DNA from: Cyanobacteria bacterium UBA3803
GTDB lineage: Bacteria > Cyanobacteriota > Vampirovibrionia > Gastranaerophilales > Gastranaerophilaceae
DNA: 14,651 bases
NCBI GenBank assembly: GCA_002369055.1
Contig: DFEL01000098.1
Coordinates: 1 to 14,651 of the forward strand
Direction of reading: 5' to 3'
Shown: piece after piece, positions 7,454 to 14,651 of the stretch
Layout: every line of letters starts with the position of its first letter
How positions within the stretch are numbered: the first letter of the stretch is position 1
Notes under the pieces: model-generated
Seen by the model: only the letters and a program-made list of their open reading frames with translations
Told to the model about the DNA's origin: nothing
The model's database searches: none
Position numbers and translations under genes: made by a program

Positions 7454-9118
7454 ATGAACAAAATTGGAATTGTAGCACCCGTTAAACAGCCTAAAGACAT
7501 AGATATATTTGTAAAACAAACATCTTGCAGAAAATTTTATGTGTATCATACAAAATTTATGGAAGGTAATTTTGACTACATTTCCGAATTCATAGAAGCA
7601 GCAAAACGTAACAATTCTAAAATTTACATTAACTTCAAGCATAGTATTACGGAAGAAGATTTAGTTACAATAAAAAAAATGATTAAATTTTTGCGTACCG
7701 TAAAAATTGACGGAATACTAATAAATAGTTTTGCTGTACTTGAAGTAATAAAAGTTTATTCGCTGCCATTTGAAATTATTATTGATTCATATTTTGATAT
7801 ACATAATTTATCAGGTATTGATTTAATGAACAACTTTCATAAAATCAGCGAAATAATAATAACAGAAGAAATTTACCTTAAAAATATTACTAAAATAAAA
7901 AAATACATAAATCTTCCGCTTGCAATAGATTCGGACAATTTACCATGGTTTGCGGAAGATATAGAAAAGGTTAATGCAATAGATGAAGTAATTATAAAAG
8001 GTAAATTTGGTTCATCTGAGGAAATTTTAGAAGGTATAAAACTCATTGAAAAAATACTTGAAAAGCCAAAAATCTTTAAAAATCAAAAATTACCATTTAA
8101 ACACGTAAGAAAATGCACATACCAAACAAACCATTTTTCAGGTGATGTAGTAAGTGCAGACGGAAGTGATTTTAAATTTAGCAGAAATATTCAAGACTTT
8201 GAGTGGGAACACACAAAAACAAAATTGAAATCGGACTTGGTTTATCAAAAAGAAAAAAACTACAAAATTAATTTAAGATTATCTAAGTTAGAACAGTTAA
8301 AAGCTTTAAAAAATTTCATAAAAAAAGTTGGCTTTAACCCGATAGATACAATTGAATATGGAGAAATCGTTTCTACTTCTGATTTAGCCATAAGCAGTTT
8401 TGAAACTGTAATAAAAAAAGTAAAAAAATTCTGTAAAACAAACAATATAAAATTTCAGCTATCGACACCTAGAATACTCATAGAAAGAGATTTTGACAGA
8501 GTATACGAATATTGCAAAACACTTGCATTATCCGAACCTTGTGCATCTACACTTATAGTAAACAATATAGGATATTTTTGGTCAGTAATAAATGATAGGG
8601 ATTTATCAAGAATTCCGATTGAAATAGGACAGGGTGTAAACCTTTTAAACAGCCTTTCAATAAAGTGTTTAAATAATTTACATCCAATTGACACGATAGA
8701 CTTTACTCCTCAAACAGATTTAAATAGTGCATTAGCAATTCTAAAAAAAATAAAAAATATTATACCTAATAAAAAAATGACAATTGGCGGGAATATAAGA
8801 GTTCCTTCAATGGGCTTATGTCCGTTAAATAATGATAGTGCTGTAATTTCACGACTATCGTGCAAAGCACCATGCCATCGAGGAGGATTTGCACTAAAAG
8901 ACCCTTCGTTAAATAAAATTTTTCCGTTCACATGTGATGGATTTTGCAGAATGCACATGTTTGAAGATAAAATTTTAGAAAATTATGAACTCATAGATGA
9001 ATTGGTACATGCAGGCATAAATGAATTTGTATTCGATTTCAGTGCTCTTAATGCCAAATTTATTCCAATACTTTTAACAAATTATTTAAACTCAAGATGT
9101 ATGGGTAATATAAAATAA
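7454..9118 (+). CDS. Divergent U32-family (peptidase U32-like) protein with C-terminal Cys cluster
   Basis: A 554-residue cytoplasmic protein from the ATG at 7454; an in-frame TTG at 7439 is unlikely because it lies within the promoter. The N-terminal part (residues 1-200) has the alternating strand/helix pattern of the U32 TIM barrel, beginning KIGIVAPVKQPKDIDIF. A linker region (about 215-270) has an isolated Cys, and a second barrel-like part (about 325-445) contains a U32-like strand (STLIVNNIGYFWSV). Near the end are C456, C470, C474, C494 and C498 (GLCPL, SCKAPC, CDGFC) followed by RMHMFEDKILE. U32 proteins such as UbiU, UbiV and TrhP bind an Fe-S cluster with four C-terminal-half cysteines and act in hydroxylation of ubiquinone or tRNA rather than proteolysis, so an Fe-S modification enzyme is the best guess. 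The length exceeds the usual 300-450 residues. Substrate unknown. Confidence 0.7.
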   Translation: MNKIGIVAPVKQPKDIDIFVKQTSCRKFYVYHTKFMEGNFDYISEFIEAAKRNNSKIYINFKHSITEEDLVTIKKMIKFLRTVKIDGILINSFAVLEVIKVYSLPFEIIIDSYFDIHNLSGIDLMNNFHKISEIIITEEIYLKNITKIKKYINLPLAIDSDNLPWFAEDIEKVNAIDEVIIKGKFGSSEEILEGIKLIEKILEKPKIFKNQKLPFKHVRKCTYQTNHFSGDVVSADGSDFKFSRNIQDFEWEHTKTKLKSDLVYQKEKNYKINLRLSKLEQLKALKNFIKKVGFNPIDTIEYGEIVSTSDLAISSFETVIKKVKKFCKTNNIKFQLSTPRILIERDFDRVYEYCKTLALSEPCASTLIVNNIGYFWSVINDRDLSRIPIEIGQGVNLLNSLSIKCLNNLHPIDTIDFTPQTDLNSALAILKKIKNIIPNKKMTIGGNIRVPSMGLCPLNNDSAVISRLSCKAPCHRGGFALKDPSLNKIFPFTCDGFCRMHMFEDKILENYELIDELVHAGINEFVFDFSALNAKFIPILLTNYLNSRCMGNIK

Positions 9119-9127
9119 TTTTTCTTA

Positions 9128-9136
9128 TGATAAAAT
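9128..9136 (+). promoter_or_regulatory. Extended -10 promoter element before the small exported protein
   Basis: TGATAAAAT fits the extended -10 pattern TGnTAnAAT. No good -35 box is seen 16-18 bases upstream. The expected start near 9143 gives a leader of about 17 bases containing an AAGGA ribosome binding site (9152-9156). The same 9-mer occurs before the GH57 gene. Confidence 0.4.
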
Positions 9137-9159
9137 AAATTTATAAAAAGAAAGGAAAT

Positions 9160-9693
9160 ATGATGAAAAAATTACATATTATTTTATTAATATCAATAAT
9201 GATTTTTTGTATATGCGGAATAACATCTTCCAAATTAATGGCTGCAAATGCACCTGTTCAAACTAAAGCTAAACAGGAAACGATAAAAAAAGAAGAACCT
9301 AAAAAAGAAGAAGCACAAGCAAAACGCACATATACACCTGCAAAAGCACTTGATATCGTAAATAATCCAAATGCTTATTTAAATAAAAGAGTAACTATTA
9401 AAGCTAAATTTGACAAATTTTCAAGTTTAGGCTTAGACTACAATCCGGCATTAAGAAGTTCTGAAAAATATATTACATTTTTAATCAGACGTGATGATGC
9501 CCAAAATGATATTCCTCTTTCTGAATTAAAAAACTTTATGAAAAGAGAAATGGCAGAAAAGTATATTGACTTAGAAACAGATGACGTTATCGAATACTCG
9601 GGACTGGTATTTTCTAATGCACTCGGTGATGCTTGGCTTGATGTTGAAGAATTTAAAATTATATCATCAAAAGCAAAAACTTCTGCTAAATAG
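9160..9693 (+). CDS. Small exported protein with Lys/Glu-rich linker and OB-like domain
   Basis: A 177-residue protein. Residues 1-28 form a signal peptide (MMKK, hydrophobic core, LMA before the likely cleavage site); there is no convincing lipobox. A charged K/E-rich linker covers about 36-55. The mature domain (about 60-172) starts AKALDIVNNPNAYLNKRVTIKAKF and ends LGDAWLDVEEFKII, with beta strands that resemble an OB-fold of the kind found in small periplasmic binding proteins. No enzyme motif is visible and the protein is not recognised further. Two starts are possible: ATG at 9160, or the adjacent ATG at 9163, which has better spacing (6 bases) to AAGGA. It follows the U32 gene by 41 bases but has its own extended -10 element. 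Confidence 0.75.
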   Translation: MMKKLHIILLISIMIFCICGITSSKLMAANAPVQTKAKQETIKKEEPKKEEAQAKRTYTPAKALDIVNNPNAYLNKRVTIKAKFDKFSSLGLDYNPALRSSEKYITFLIRRDDAQNDIPLSELKNFMKREMAEKYIDLETDDVIEYSGLVFSNALGDAWLDVEEFKIISSKAKTSAK

Positions 9694-9725
9694 ACTAAAC
9701 GTATGAATAAAACTAAAATGTCCTG

Positions 9726-9734
9726 TGATAAAAT
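9726..9734 (+). promoter_or_regulatory. Extended -10 promoter element before the GH57 gene
   Basis: TGATAAAAT again matches TGnTAnAAT, 21 bases before the GH57 ATG. The expected start near 9741 leaves a leader of about 15 bases that contains a strong ribosome binding site, AGGGAG (9745-9750), 5 bases before the ATG. No -35 box is evident. Confidence 0.45.
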
Positions 9735-9755
9735 ATCTGTATAAAGGGAGTAAAT

Positions 9756-12254
9756 ATGGGTAACAAGAATTATTTAACAATACACGGACACTTTTATCAA
9801 CCACCAAGAGAAAATCCTTGGTTGGAAGCAATTGAACTTCAAGACAGTGCCTTACCTTACCATGACTGGAATGAACGGGTAAATGCAGAATGTTATAATC
9901 CTAATTCCGTTTCAAAAATAGTAGACAACCGAAACAGAATTTTGGATGTCGTAAATAATTATGAAAAAATGAGTTTTAATTTTGGTCCTACACTTTTGTC
10001 ATGGATGCAAGAACATTCTCCGCTTGCATACGACAGAGTTATAAAAGCTGATATTAAAAGTGTAAGAGAACATAACGGTCACGGGAACGCAATAGCACAA
10101 GTTTATAATCATATGATAATGCCGCTGGCAAATGAGCACGATAAACAAACACAAGTAAAATGGGGAATTAAAGATTTTACATACAGATTCGGAAGGCAAC
10201 CTGAAGGAATGTGGTTGGCAGAAACGGCTGTTGACGATGACACATTAAGAGTTTTAGTTGAAAACGGCATAAAATTTACTATTTTATCACCTTACCAAGC
10301 ACAGCGAGTAAAAAGAATACCCGAATCAAACTGGCAGGATGTAAGCTGGGGAAATATTGACCCTGCTCGCTCATACAGATATTATATAAAATCTGCACCG
10401 GGAAAATATATTGACTTATTTTTCTATGACGGTGCAATATCAAAATCAGTTGCGTTTGATGAATTGTTAAAAGACGGAAACAAGTTTATCAGAAGACTAA
10501 AAGAAGGTATTTCCGGCGGCAGAGACTTTAATCAGCTGATAAATATAGCAACTGACGGTGAAAGTTACGGACACCATACAAAATTTGGAGATATGGCTCT
10601 GGCTTATGTATTAAAAATTAAGGCAGAAGATGAAGGTTTTATATTAACAAATTATGGTGAATATCTTGAAAATAACAGAAGCGACTGGGAAGTAGAGATA
10701 AAACAGGCTTCTTCCTGGAGTTGTTTTCACGGTGTAGGTCGTTGGAAAGAAGATTGCGGCTGTTCAACAGGAGGTCATCCCGGTTGGAATCAAAAATGGA
10801 GAAAACCTTTAAGAGAAGCACTGGATTATCTTAGAGATGAATTAAGTACAATATTTGAAAATGAAGGCAAAAAATATTTTAAATACGATTGTTGGGATGT
10901 AAGAAACAAATACATCGACGTAATTCTAAATCGTGCAGAAAGAGTTATTAAAAAATTCCAAAATGACAATTTTATAGAAGGATTATCAGACGAAGAAAAA
11001 GTTAAAGGCATGGAATTACTTGAAATTCAAAGACAAGCAATGCTTATGTATACAAGTTGCGGATGGTTCTTCTCTGAAATATCAGGCATTGAAACAACTC
11101 AAATAATGAAATATGCGGCAAGAGCAATGCAACTTGCTGCACACTTCACAAATAAAAATCTTGAAAATAAATTTTTAGATATTTTAAGCAATGCTCAAAG
11201 TAATTTTAAAGAATATGGTAACGGCAAAGATATTTACGAAAGATTTGTAAAACCTTCCGTAGTTACACCAAAACAAATTGCTTCTCTATGGGCTATTTCA
11301 TCTTTATATCAAGATTTTAATGACGAAGAAGATGTTTATTGCTACAAAATCAAGAAAAATTCCTACAAAAAAGTAGAAAAAGGAAACGCTAACTTTGTTA
11401 TAGGAAACATAGAAATTTCTTCAAAAATCACACTTGAAAAATCAAATCTTGTATTTGTATTAATGCAATATCAAGGTGGTGATTTCCATTGTGCAATAAA
11501 AGATTTTTCAAATGAAGCAGAATATACAAGAATACAAAAAGAACTTGTTAAAAACTTCTTAATAAATCCGCTAACGGAAATTATAAGAGCAATTGACGAA
11601 TATTTTGGAAAAGAATACTTTACCTTGAAGGATATTTTCATTGAAGAAAGACGCAAAATACTTCAAATCTTACTTCAAGATAAAATGGATAAATTTGCTC
11701 AAACTTATGAAGATTTATATAATGAAGGCAAAGCATCAATATATCAAATGCAAACTCTGGGTTTAAGTGTACCTGACGAATTTAAACTCGCAGCAGGCTA
11801 CGCACTGGCAAGAGAATTCAATAGTTTGATGAACGAATCAAAATCATATCTTGATTCGGAAATAATACAAAAAGCAGCAGATATATCATTTGAAGCAAAA
11901 AAAATAGGAGTAACTATTGATAAAAAGCCAACATCAAAAATGTTCAGCCACAAGTTACTTCAAAATATCAACAGACTTGCTAACAGCATTGAAATTCATC
12001 AGGCAGAAGTAATATTAGAAATTTTTGACTTCATAGAAAAACTCGATTTAGAGGTAGATATTAAAGAAGCACAAAATACATACTTTAACAGAATTTTTCA
12101 CGAACTTGGCGACTTCATCGAAAACATTAAAGATGTAAAAGATAAAGACGACAGAGAATTCATAGAAACTCTGCTTGAAATCGGTAAAAAATTAAATATT
12201 AATACTGATTTTTACAGAAACAAACTTGATAAAGCAATGCTTAGCGGAATGTAA
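9756..12254 (+). CDS. Glycoside hydrolase family 57 protein with DUF3536-type C-terminal region
   Basis: An 832-residue cytoplasmic protein without signal peptide. GH57 motifs appear in order: HGHFYQPPREN (10-20), FGPTLLSWM (76-84), PEGMWLAET (149-157) with the candidate nucleophile E156, TDGESYGHH (266-274) with the candidate acid/base D267, and SSWSCFHGVGRWKEDCGC (319-336). GH57 enzymes cleave or transfer alpha-glucans (amylase, 4-alpha-glucanotransferase, branching enzyme), so storage glucan metabolism is likely, but the exact reaction cannot be read off. The region from about 550 to 830 is helix-rich and matches the size and position of DUF3536, a domain seen in large GH57 proteins of Cyanobacteria and others. 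The cysteine-rich WKEDCGC segment is notable. A strong ribosome binding site supports the start. No other glucan gene lies in the window. Confidence 0.9.
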   Translation: MGNKNYLTIHGHFYQPPRENPWLEAIELQDSALPYHDWNERVNAECYNPNSVSKIVDNRNRILDVVNNYEKMSFNFGPTLLSWMQEHSPLAYDRVIKADIKSVREHNGHGNAIAQVYNHMIMPLANEHDKQTQVKWGIKDFTYRFGRQPEGMWLAETAVDDDTLRVLVENGIKFTILSPYQAQRVKRIPESNWQDVSWGNIDPARSYRYYIKSAPGKYIDLFFYDGAISKSVAFDELLKDGNKFIRRLKEGISGGRDFNQLINIATDGESYGHHTKFGDMALAYVLKIKAEDEGFILTNYGEYLENNRSDWEVEIKQASSWSCFHGVGRWKEDCGCSTGGHPGWNQKWRKPLREALDYLRDELSTIFENEGKKYFKYDCWDVRNKYIDVILNRAERVIKKFQNDNFIEGLSDEEKVKGMELLEIQRQAMLMYTSCGWFFSEISGIETTQIMKYAARAMQLAAHFTNKNLENKFLDILSNAQSNFKEYGNGKDIYERFVKPSVVTPKQIASLWAISSLYQDFNDEEDVYCYKIKKNSYKKVEKGNANFVIGNIEISSKITLEKSNLVFVLMQYQGGDFHCAIKDFSNEAEYTRIQKELVKNFLINPLTEIIRAIDEYFGKEYFTLKDIFIEERRKILQILLQDKMDKFAQTYEDLYNEGKASIYQMQTLGLSVPDEFKLAAGYALAREFNSLMNESKSYLDSEIIQKAADISFEAKKIGVTIDKKPTSKMFSHKLLQNINRLANSIEIHQAEVILEIFDFIEKLDLEVDIKEAQNTYFNRIFHELGDFIENIKDVKDKDDREFIETLLEIGKKLNINTDFYRNKLDKAMLSGM

Positions 12255-12269
12255 AAATAATATTTTTAC
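12251..12269. terminator. AT-rich palindrome between convergent genes
   Basis: GTAAAAATAATATTTTTAC is a perfect 9-base inverted repeat around a single base. It overlaps the stop codon of the GH57 gene and lies 11 bases from the stop of tsaB on the other strand. A symmetrical A/T stem between convergent genes could end transcription in both directions, but the stem is almost free of G-C pairs and so would be weak. Confidence 0.4.
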
Positions 12270-12279
12270 TCGCTGTTCC

Positions 12280-12900
12280 CTATTTAAAAACAGGCGGTGG
12301 TTGAATATAAAGAGGCTTTAATGTTTTCCAATCACCTGCTTGTTTTTTATCTGCAAGTTTTATTAAAATTTCTGCAAAATTATGCTCTAATTTTGTATAA
12401 GGGATTATTTTAGAAGTTAATTGAGAAAATATTTCATACATAGACTCATCACATATAACTGAATATTTATCTGCAATAATCATTTCCTTTACATCGTCTA
12501 TTGCAATAGCACCTAAGACTTCATCATCCCAAACGTATGCCATATTTTTTCTTGCATCCAGTATAACTAAAGTTTTTTCATCACAATTTTTTAAATTTGA
12601 CAATATTTCTAGTGAAGAAATACCATAAGTCTTTACATTAAGTTCTTGAGCCATAACCTTAGCAACCGTCATGCACGCTCTAATACCTGTAAAACTACCG
12701 GGTCCGACATCTGTTGCCACTCCTGATATATCTTTTGGCTTCAAATTATTTTTAACCAAAAGATTTTTTATTGTAGATATCAAAAAAGCAGAATGGTAAG
12801 TACTTCCCTGATTTTCGATAATCGCAGAATCTTTAACACAACCATTCTCTCCTATTGCCACGTAAGTTCTATCTAAGCAAGTATCAAATGCTAATAACAT
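12280..12900 (-). CDS. tsaB: tRNA t6A biosynthesis protein TsaB
   Basis: A 206-residue cytoplasmic protein of the ASKHA fold, slightly shorter than the usual 220-230. TsaB partners TsaD and TsaE to place the threonylcarbamoyl group on A37 of ANN-decoding tRNAs. The start MLLAFDTCLDRTYVAIG is the phosphate-1 strand of the fold. GPGSFTGIRA at residues 66-75 is the diagnostic TsaB motif, and the end LKPLYIQPPPV is typical. A GAGGAAT ribosome binding site lies within the end of tsaE, and the ATG overlaps the tsaE stop by 10 bases, which indicates translational coupling. No tsaD is present in the window. Confidence 0.94.
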   Translation of the reverse strand: MLLAFDTCLDRTYVAIGENGCVKDSAIIENQGSTYHSAFLISTIKNLLVKNNLKPKDISGVATDVGPGSFTGIRACMTVAKVMAQELNVKTYGISSLEILSNLKNCDEKTLVILDARKNMAYVWDDEVLGAIAIDDVKEMIIADKYSVICDESMYEIFSQLTSKIIPYTKLEHNFAEILIKLADKKQAGDWKTLKPLYIQPPPVFK

Positions 12901-13364
12901 TTTTTTAATTCCTCAATTATCTTGTCCTCTTTTGCTCCGTATGATGTAAATAAATATTTTCTTGCTTCCTCTGCCTCATACGTAACGTTAATTTCAATTC
13001 TATTAAAAGGGATTTCATTTTGAGAAAATTCAGCCCATTCTACAAAAGTTAAAACTCTACCTTCAGAATATTCTCTCAATTCATCACAAATTGTTTTGAT
13101 GCCAACATTTTCAAGACGATATAAATCAAAATGATATACCGGAATTTTACCGGTGTGATATTCATTTAAAATAACAAAACTGGGACTTGTAACATGTTCT
13201 TTTATTCCCATTTGTTCAGCAACAAGTTTAACAAATGCGGTTTTACCAGCTCCAATTTCGCCGAATAAATTTACAAAACAACCGTCATCTAATAACTTTG
13301 CAAAATTTTTAGCTAAAAGCGATGTATCTTTTAGTGAATGACAAATGACTGAAAAAGTCTTCAT
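12891..13364 (-). CDS. tsaE: tRNA t6A biosynthesis ATPase TsaE
   Basis: A 157-residue P-loop ATPase, the usual length for the family. It would drive turnover of the TsaB-TsaD complex in t6A synthesis. Walker A GEIGAGKT is at 35-42, the switch-like VTSPSF at 58-63, HFDLYRL at 78-84 and the acidic FVEWAE at 107-112. The ATG lies one base after the stop of the upstream GGDEF gene, with AGAGGAT as ribosome binding site inside that gene, so the three genes form one translationally coupled unit. Confidence 0.95.
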   Translation of the reverse strand: MKTFSVICHSLKDTSLLAKNFAKLLDDGCFVNLFGEIGAGKTAFVKLVAEQMGIKEHVTSPSFVILNEYHTGKIPVYHFDLYRLENVGIKTICDELREYSEGRVLTFVEWAEFSQNEIPFNRIEINVTYEAEEARKYLFTSYGAKEDKIIEELKKCY

Positions 13365-13365
13365 A

Positions 13366-14651
13366 CTATCCTCTGTTTATAATAACCTTATTTCTGCCGT
13401 GTTCTTTTGCATAGTAAAGTGCTTTATCGGCTTTTGTATACAATTGTTGAGGTTCATCACCTTCTTTGTACTCATAAACACCGACACTCACAGTAACTTG
13501 AATTTCACTAATCTTTGCATCCTTAACGTGCGTTAAATCAACATGCTTAGCTTCAACATTTCCTCTCAAACGCTGAGCAACACTTCCGGCTTCTTCAAGT
13601 CTTGTGTACGGAAGCAAAATAGCAAATTCTTCACCACCATATCGAGATGGAATATCAGATTCTCTAAGGCTCTGCTTAATAATTTCGGCAACATTCTTCA
13701 GCACTTCATCACCAACAGCATGACCGTAATTATCATTAACTTTTTTGAAAAAGTCTATATCCATCATAATTGCACATAAAGGACGTTGTTGGCGTTTTGC
13801 GGCAGCAACTTCCTGTTTTAAACGAACTTCAAATTGACGTCTGTTATTTAATCCTGTTAAAGCATCCAGCGTAGCATATTGTAAGTTTTCAGCATACATA
13901 TTCGCACGTTGAATTGTAATTGAAGATTGTTTTGTCAATTGGTCTATATAATCTATTTCACGTTGACTTAATCTATCTACATGGCTGTGAGCAACGATAC
14001 ATCCCAATATTGAAGAATCTGCCGCTACTAAAGGAAATAAACCCATTTTATTGTCATCAGCAAGAATATATTGAGTATCTCCATTCAGATTATTAACCAT
14101 TTCCAAAATTCTTGTATCACGGCAATCTGATGGCCATACAAGATTAAAGTTATCATTTTTATTTAAGAAAATATAAATCAAGTGGTCTGAAATAAATTTA
14201 TCTATCAACTCACCTATCAAAGGAATAATATAATTCAAATCATACTGAGTTTCAATAATTTTAGCAATATTTTTCATTGAATCATAAAAATCAATGTTTG
14301 CTTGCATTTTATCGGCAAGAACTTTGTTTTGAATCTTTAAAGAAACTTGATATGCTGCAATAATCAGTGCTTTAAAAAAGTCAATTGTCAAAATATCAGA
14401 TATTGTAAGGTTAATAACAAGTTCAATCAAGCCATAAGGTGTTTCGCCTTTCATAAGCGGGAATAAAATTGTATTTTTACGTGTGCTGATATATTTGTTA
14501 ATATCCCAAAAGTCTTTTATATTAATGCTGTTATCATTAATCAAAAAGTCGTCATACTTTGATTCATTTACAACTTTATATAATTTTTCTGTATATTTTT
14601 TATCGTGTGTTTCGTCAATTACAATCCAACTTTTAGTGTAATCTCTAAGTT
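13366..14651 (-). CDS. GAF/GGDEF diguanylate cyclase, 5' end beyond the window
   Basis: The frame is open from the stop at 13366 to the right edge, giving at least 428 residues; an internal TTG at 14544 is not needed as a start, since 35 sense codons precede it without a stop and without an ATG. The visible N-terminal part looks like the end of one GAF-type sensor domain, followed by a second GAF-like domain (from about 225 to 435 codons before the stop) and a coiled linker leading into TLDALTGLNNRRQFE, the start of the GGDEF domain. The active-site loop RYGGEEF is intact, MDIDFFKKVNDNYGHAVGDE supplies metal and substrate residues, and RESD five residues before GGEEF is a canonical inhibitory-site motif. 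It should make c-di-GMP in response to an unknown cytoplasmic signal. No membrane segment is visible. It is coupled to tsaE. Confidence 0.92.
   Translation of the reverse strand, partial: LRDYTKSWIVIDETHDKKYTEKLYKVVNESKYDDFLINDNSINIKDFWDINKYISTRKNTILFPLMKGETPYGLIELVINLTISDILTIDFFKALIIAAYQVSLKIQNKVLADKMQANIDFYDSMKNIAKIIETQYDLNYIIPLIGELIDKFISDHLIYIFLNKNDNFNLVWPSDCRDTRILEMVNNLNGDTQYILADDNKMGLFPLVAADSSILGCIVAHSHVDRLSQREIDYIDQLTKQSSITIQRANMYAENLQYATLDALTGLNNRRQFEVRLKQEVAAAKRQQRPLCAIMMDIDFFKKVNDNYGHAVGDEVLKNVAEIIKQSLRESDIPSRYGGEEFAILLPYTRLEEAGSVAQRLRGNVEAKHVDLTHVKDAKISEIQVTVSVGVYEYKEGDEPQQLYTKADKALYYAKEHGRNKVIINRG

Noticed and set aside
7430..7642. Minus-strand frame opposite the start of the U32 gene
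   Set aside because: It is antisense to a supported gene and shows no domain or ribosome binding site.
9119..9159. Terminator between the U32 gene and the small exported protein
   Set aside because: The gap is AT-rich but contains no stem with a following T-run; only an extended -10 element and a ribosome binding site are evident.
13345..13779. Plus-strand frames opposite tsaE and the cyclase
   Set aside because: They are antisense shadows of genes with strong family motifs.

Overview
This is an AT-rich chromosomal window carrying twelve protein-coding genes in three blocks. Genes are packed tightly and there is no non-coding stretch longer than about 170 bases. No rRNA, tRNA, CRISPR array or insertion sequence was seen. 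The gene set points to a diderm bacterium: an outer-membrane secretin, an assembly ATPase with N-terminal c-di-GMP-type repeats, a large GH57 protein with a DUF3536-type tail, a U32-type protein, and a GAF/GGDEF protein beside tsaE-tsaB. Together with the low GC this fits the non-photosynthetic sisters of Cyanobacteria (Vampirovibrionia/Melainabacteria, for example Gastranaerophilales). That placement is an inference from gene content, not a sequence match.

Block 1 (about 59-7292, minus strand) reads, in transcription order: a GspC/PilP-like inner-membrane protein, a secretin (GspD/PilQ), the assembly ATPase (GspE/PilB), the platform protein (GspF/PilC), a 106-residue protein of unknown function, and a C-terminally shortened short-chain dehydrogenase-like protein. 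The first four form the core of a type II secretion or type IV pilus envelope machine. Pseudopilins, a prepilin peptidase and the GspL/GspM-type proteins are absent here and must be encoded elsewhere. The secretin carries a long Ser/Gly-repeat insertion. The ATPase gene appears to have its own promoter inside the end of the secretin gene, with almost no leader.

Block 2 (about 7454-12254, plus strand) is divergent from block 1 and holds a divergent U32-type protein with a C-terminal cysteine cluster, a small exported protein, and the 832-residue GH57/DUF3536 protein. Each gene has a plausible promoter just upstream with a very short leader, so these may be separate transcripts rather than an operon.

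Block 3 (12280-14651, minus strand) converges on block 2. It has a GAF/GGDEF diguanylate cyclase running off the right edge, then tsaE and tsaB of the tRNA t6A pathway, coupled by a 1-base gap and a 10-base overlap. The cyclase has an intact active-site motif and an inhibitory-site motif, and the ATPase in block 1 has MshEN-like repeats, so c-di-GMP control of the envelope machine is a reasonable hypothesis.

No wholly new system is evident. The points most worth a second look are the leaderless or near-leaderless expression signals, the c-di-GMP link, the secretin insertion, the divergent U32 protein and the decayed-looking SDR gene.
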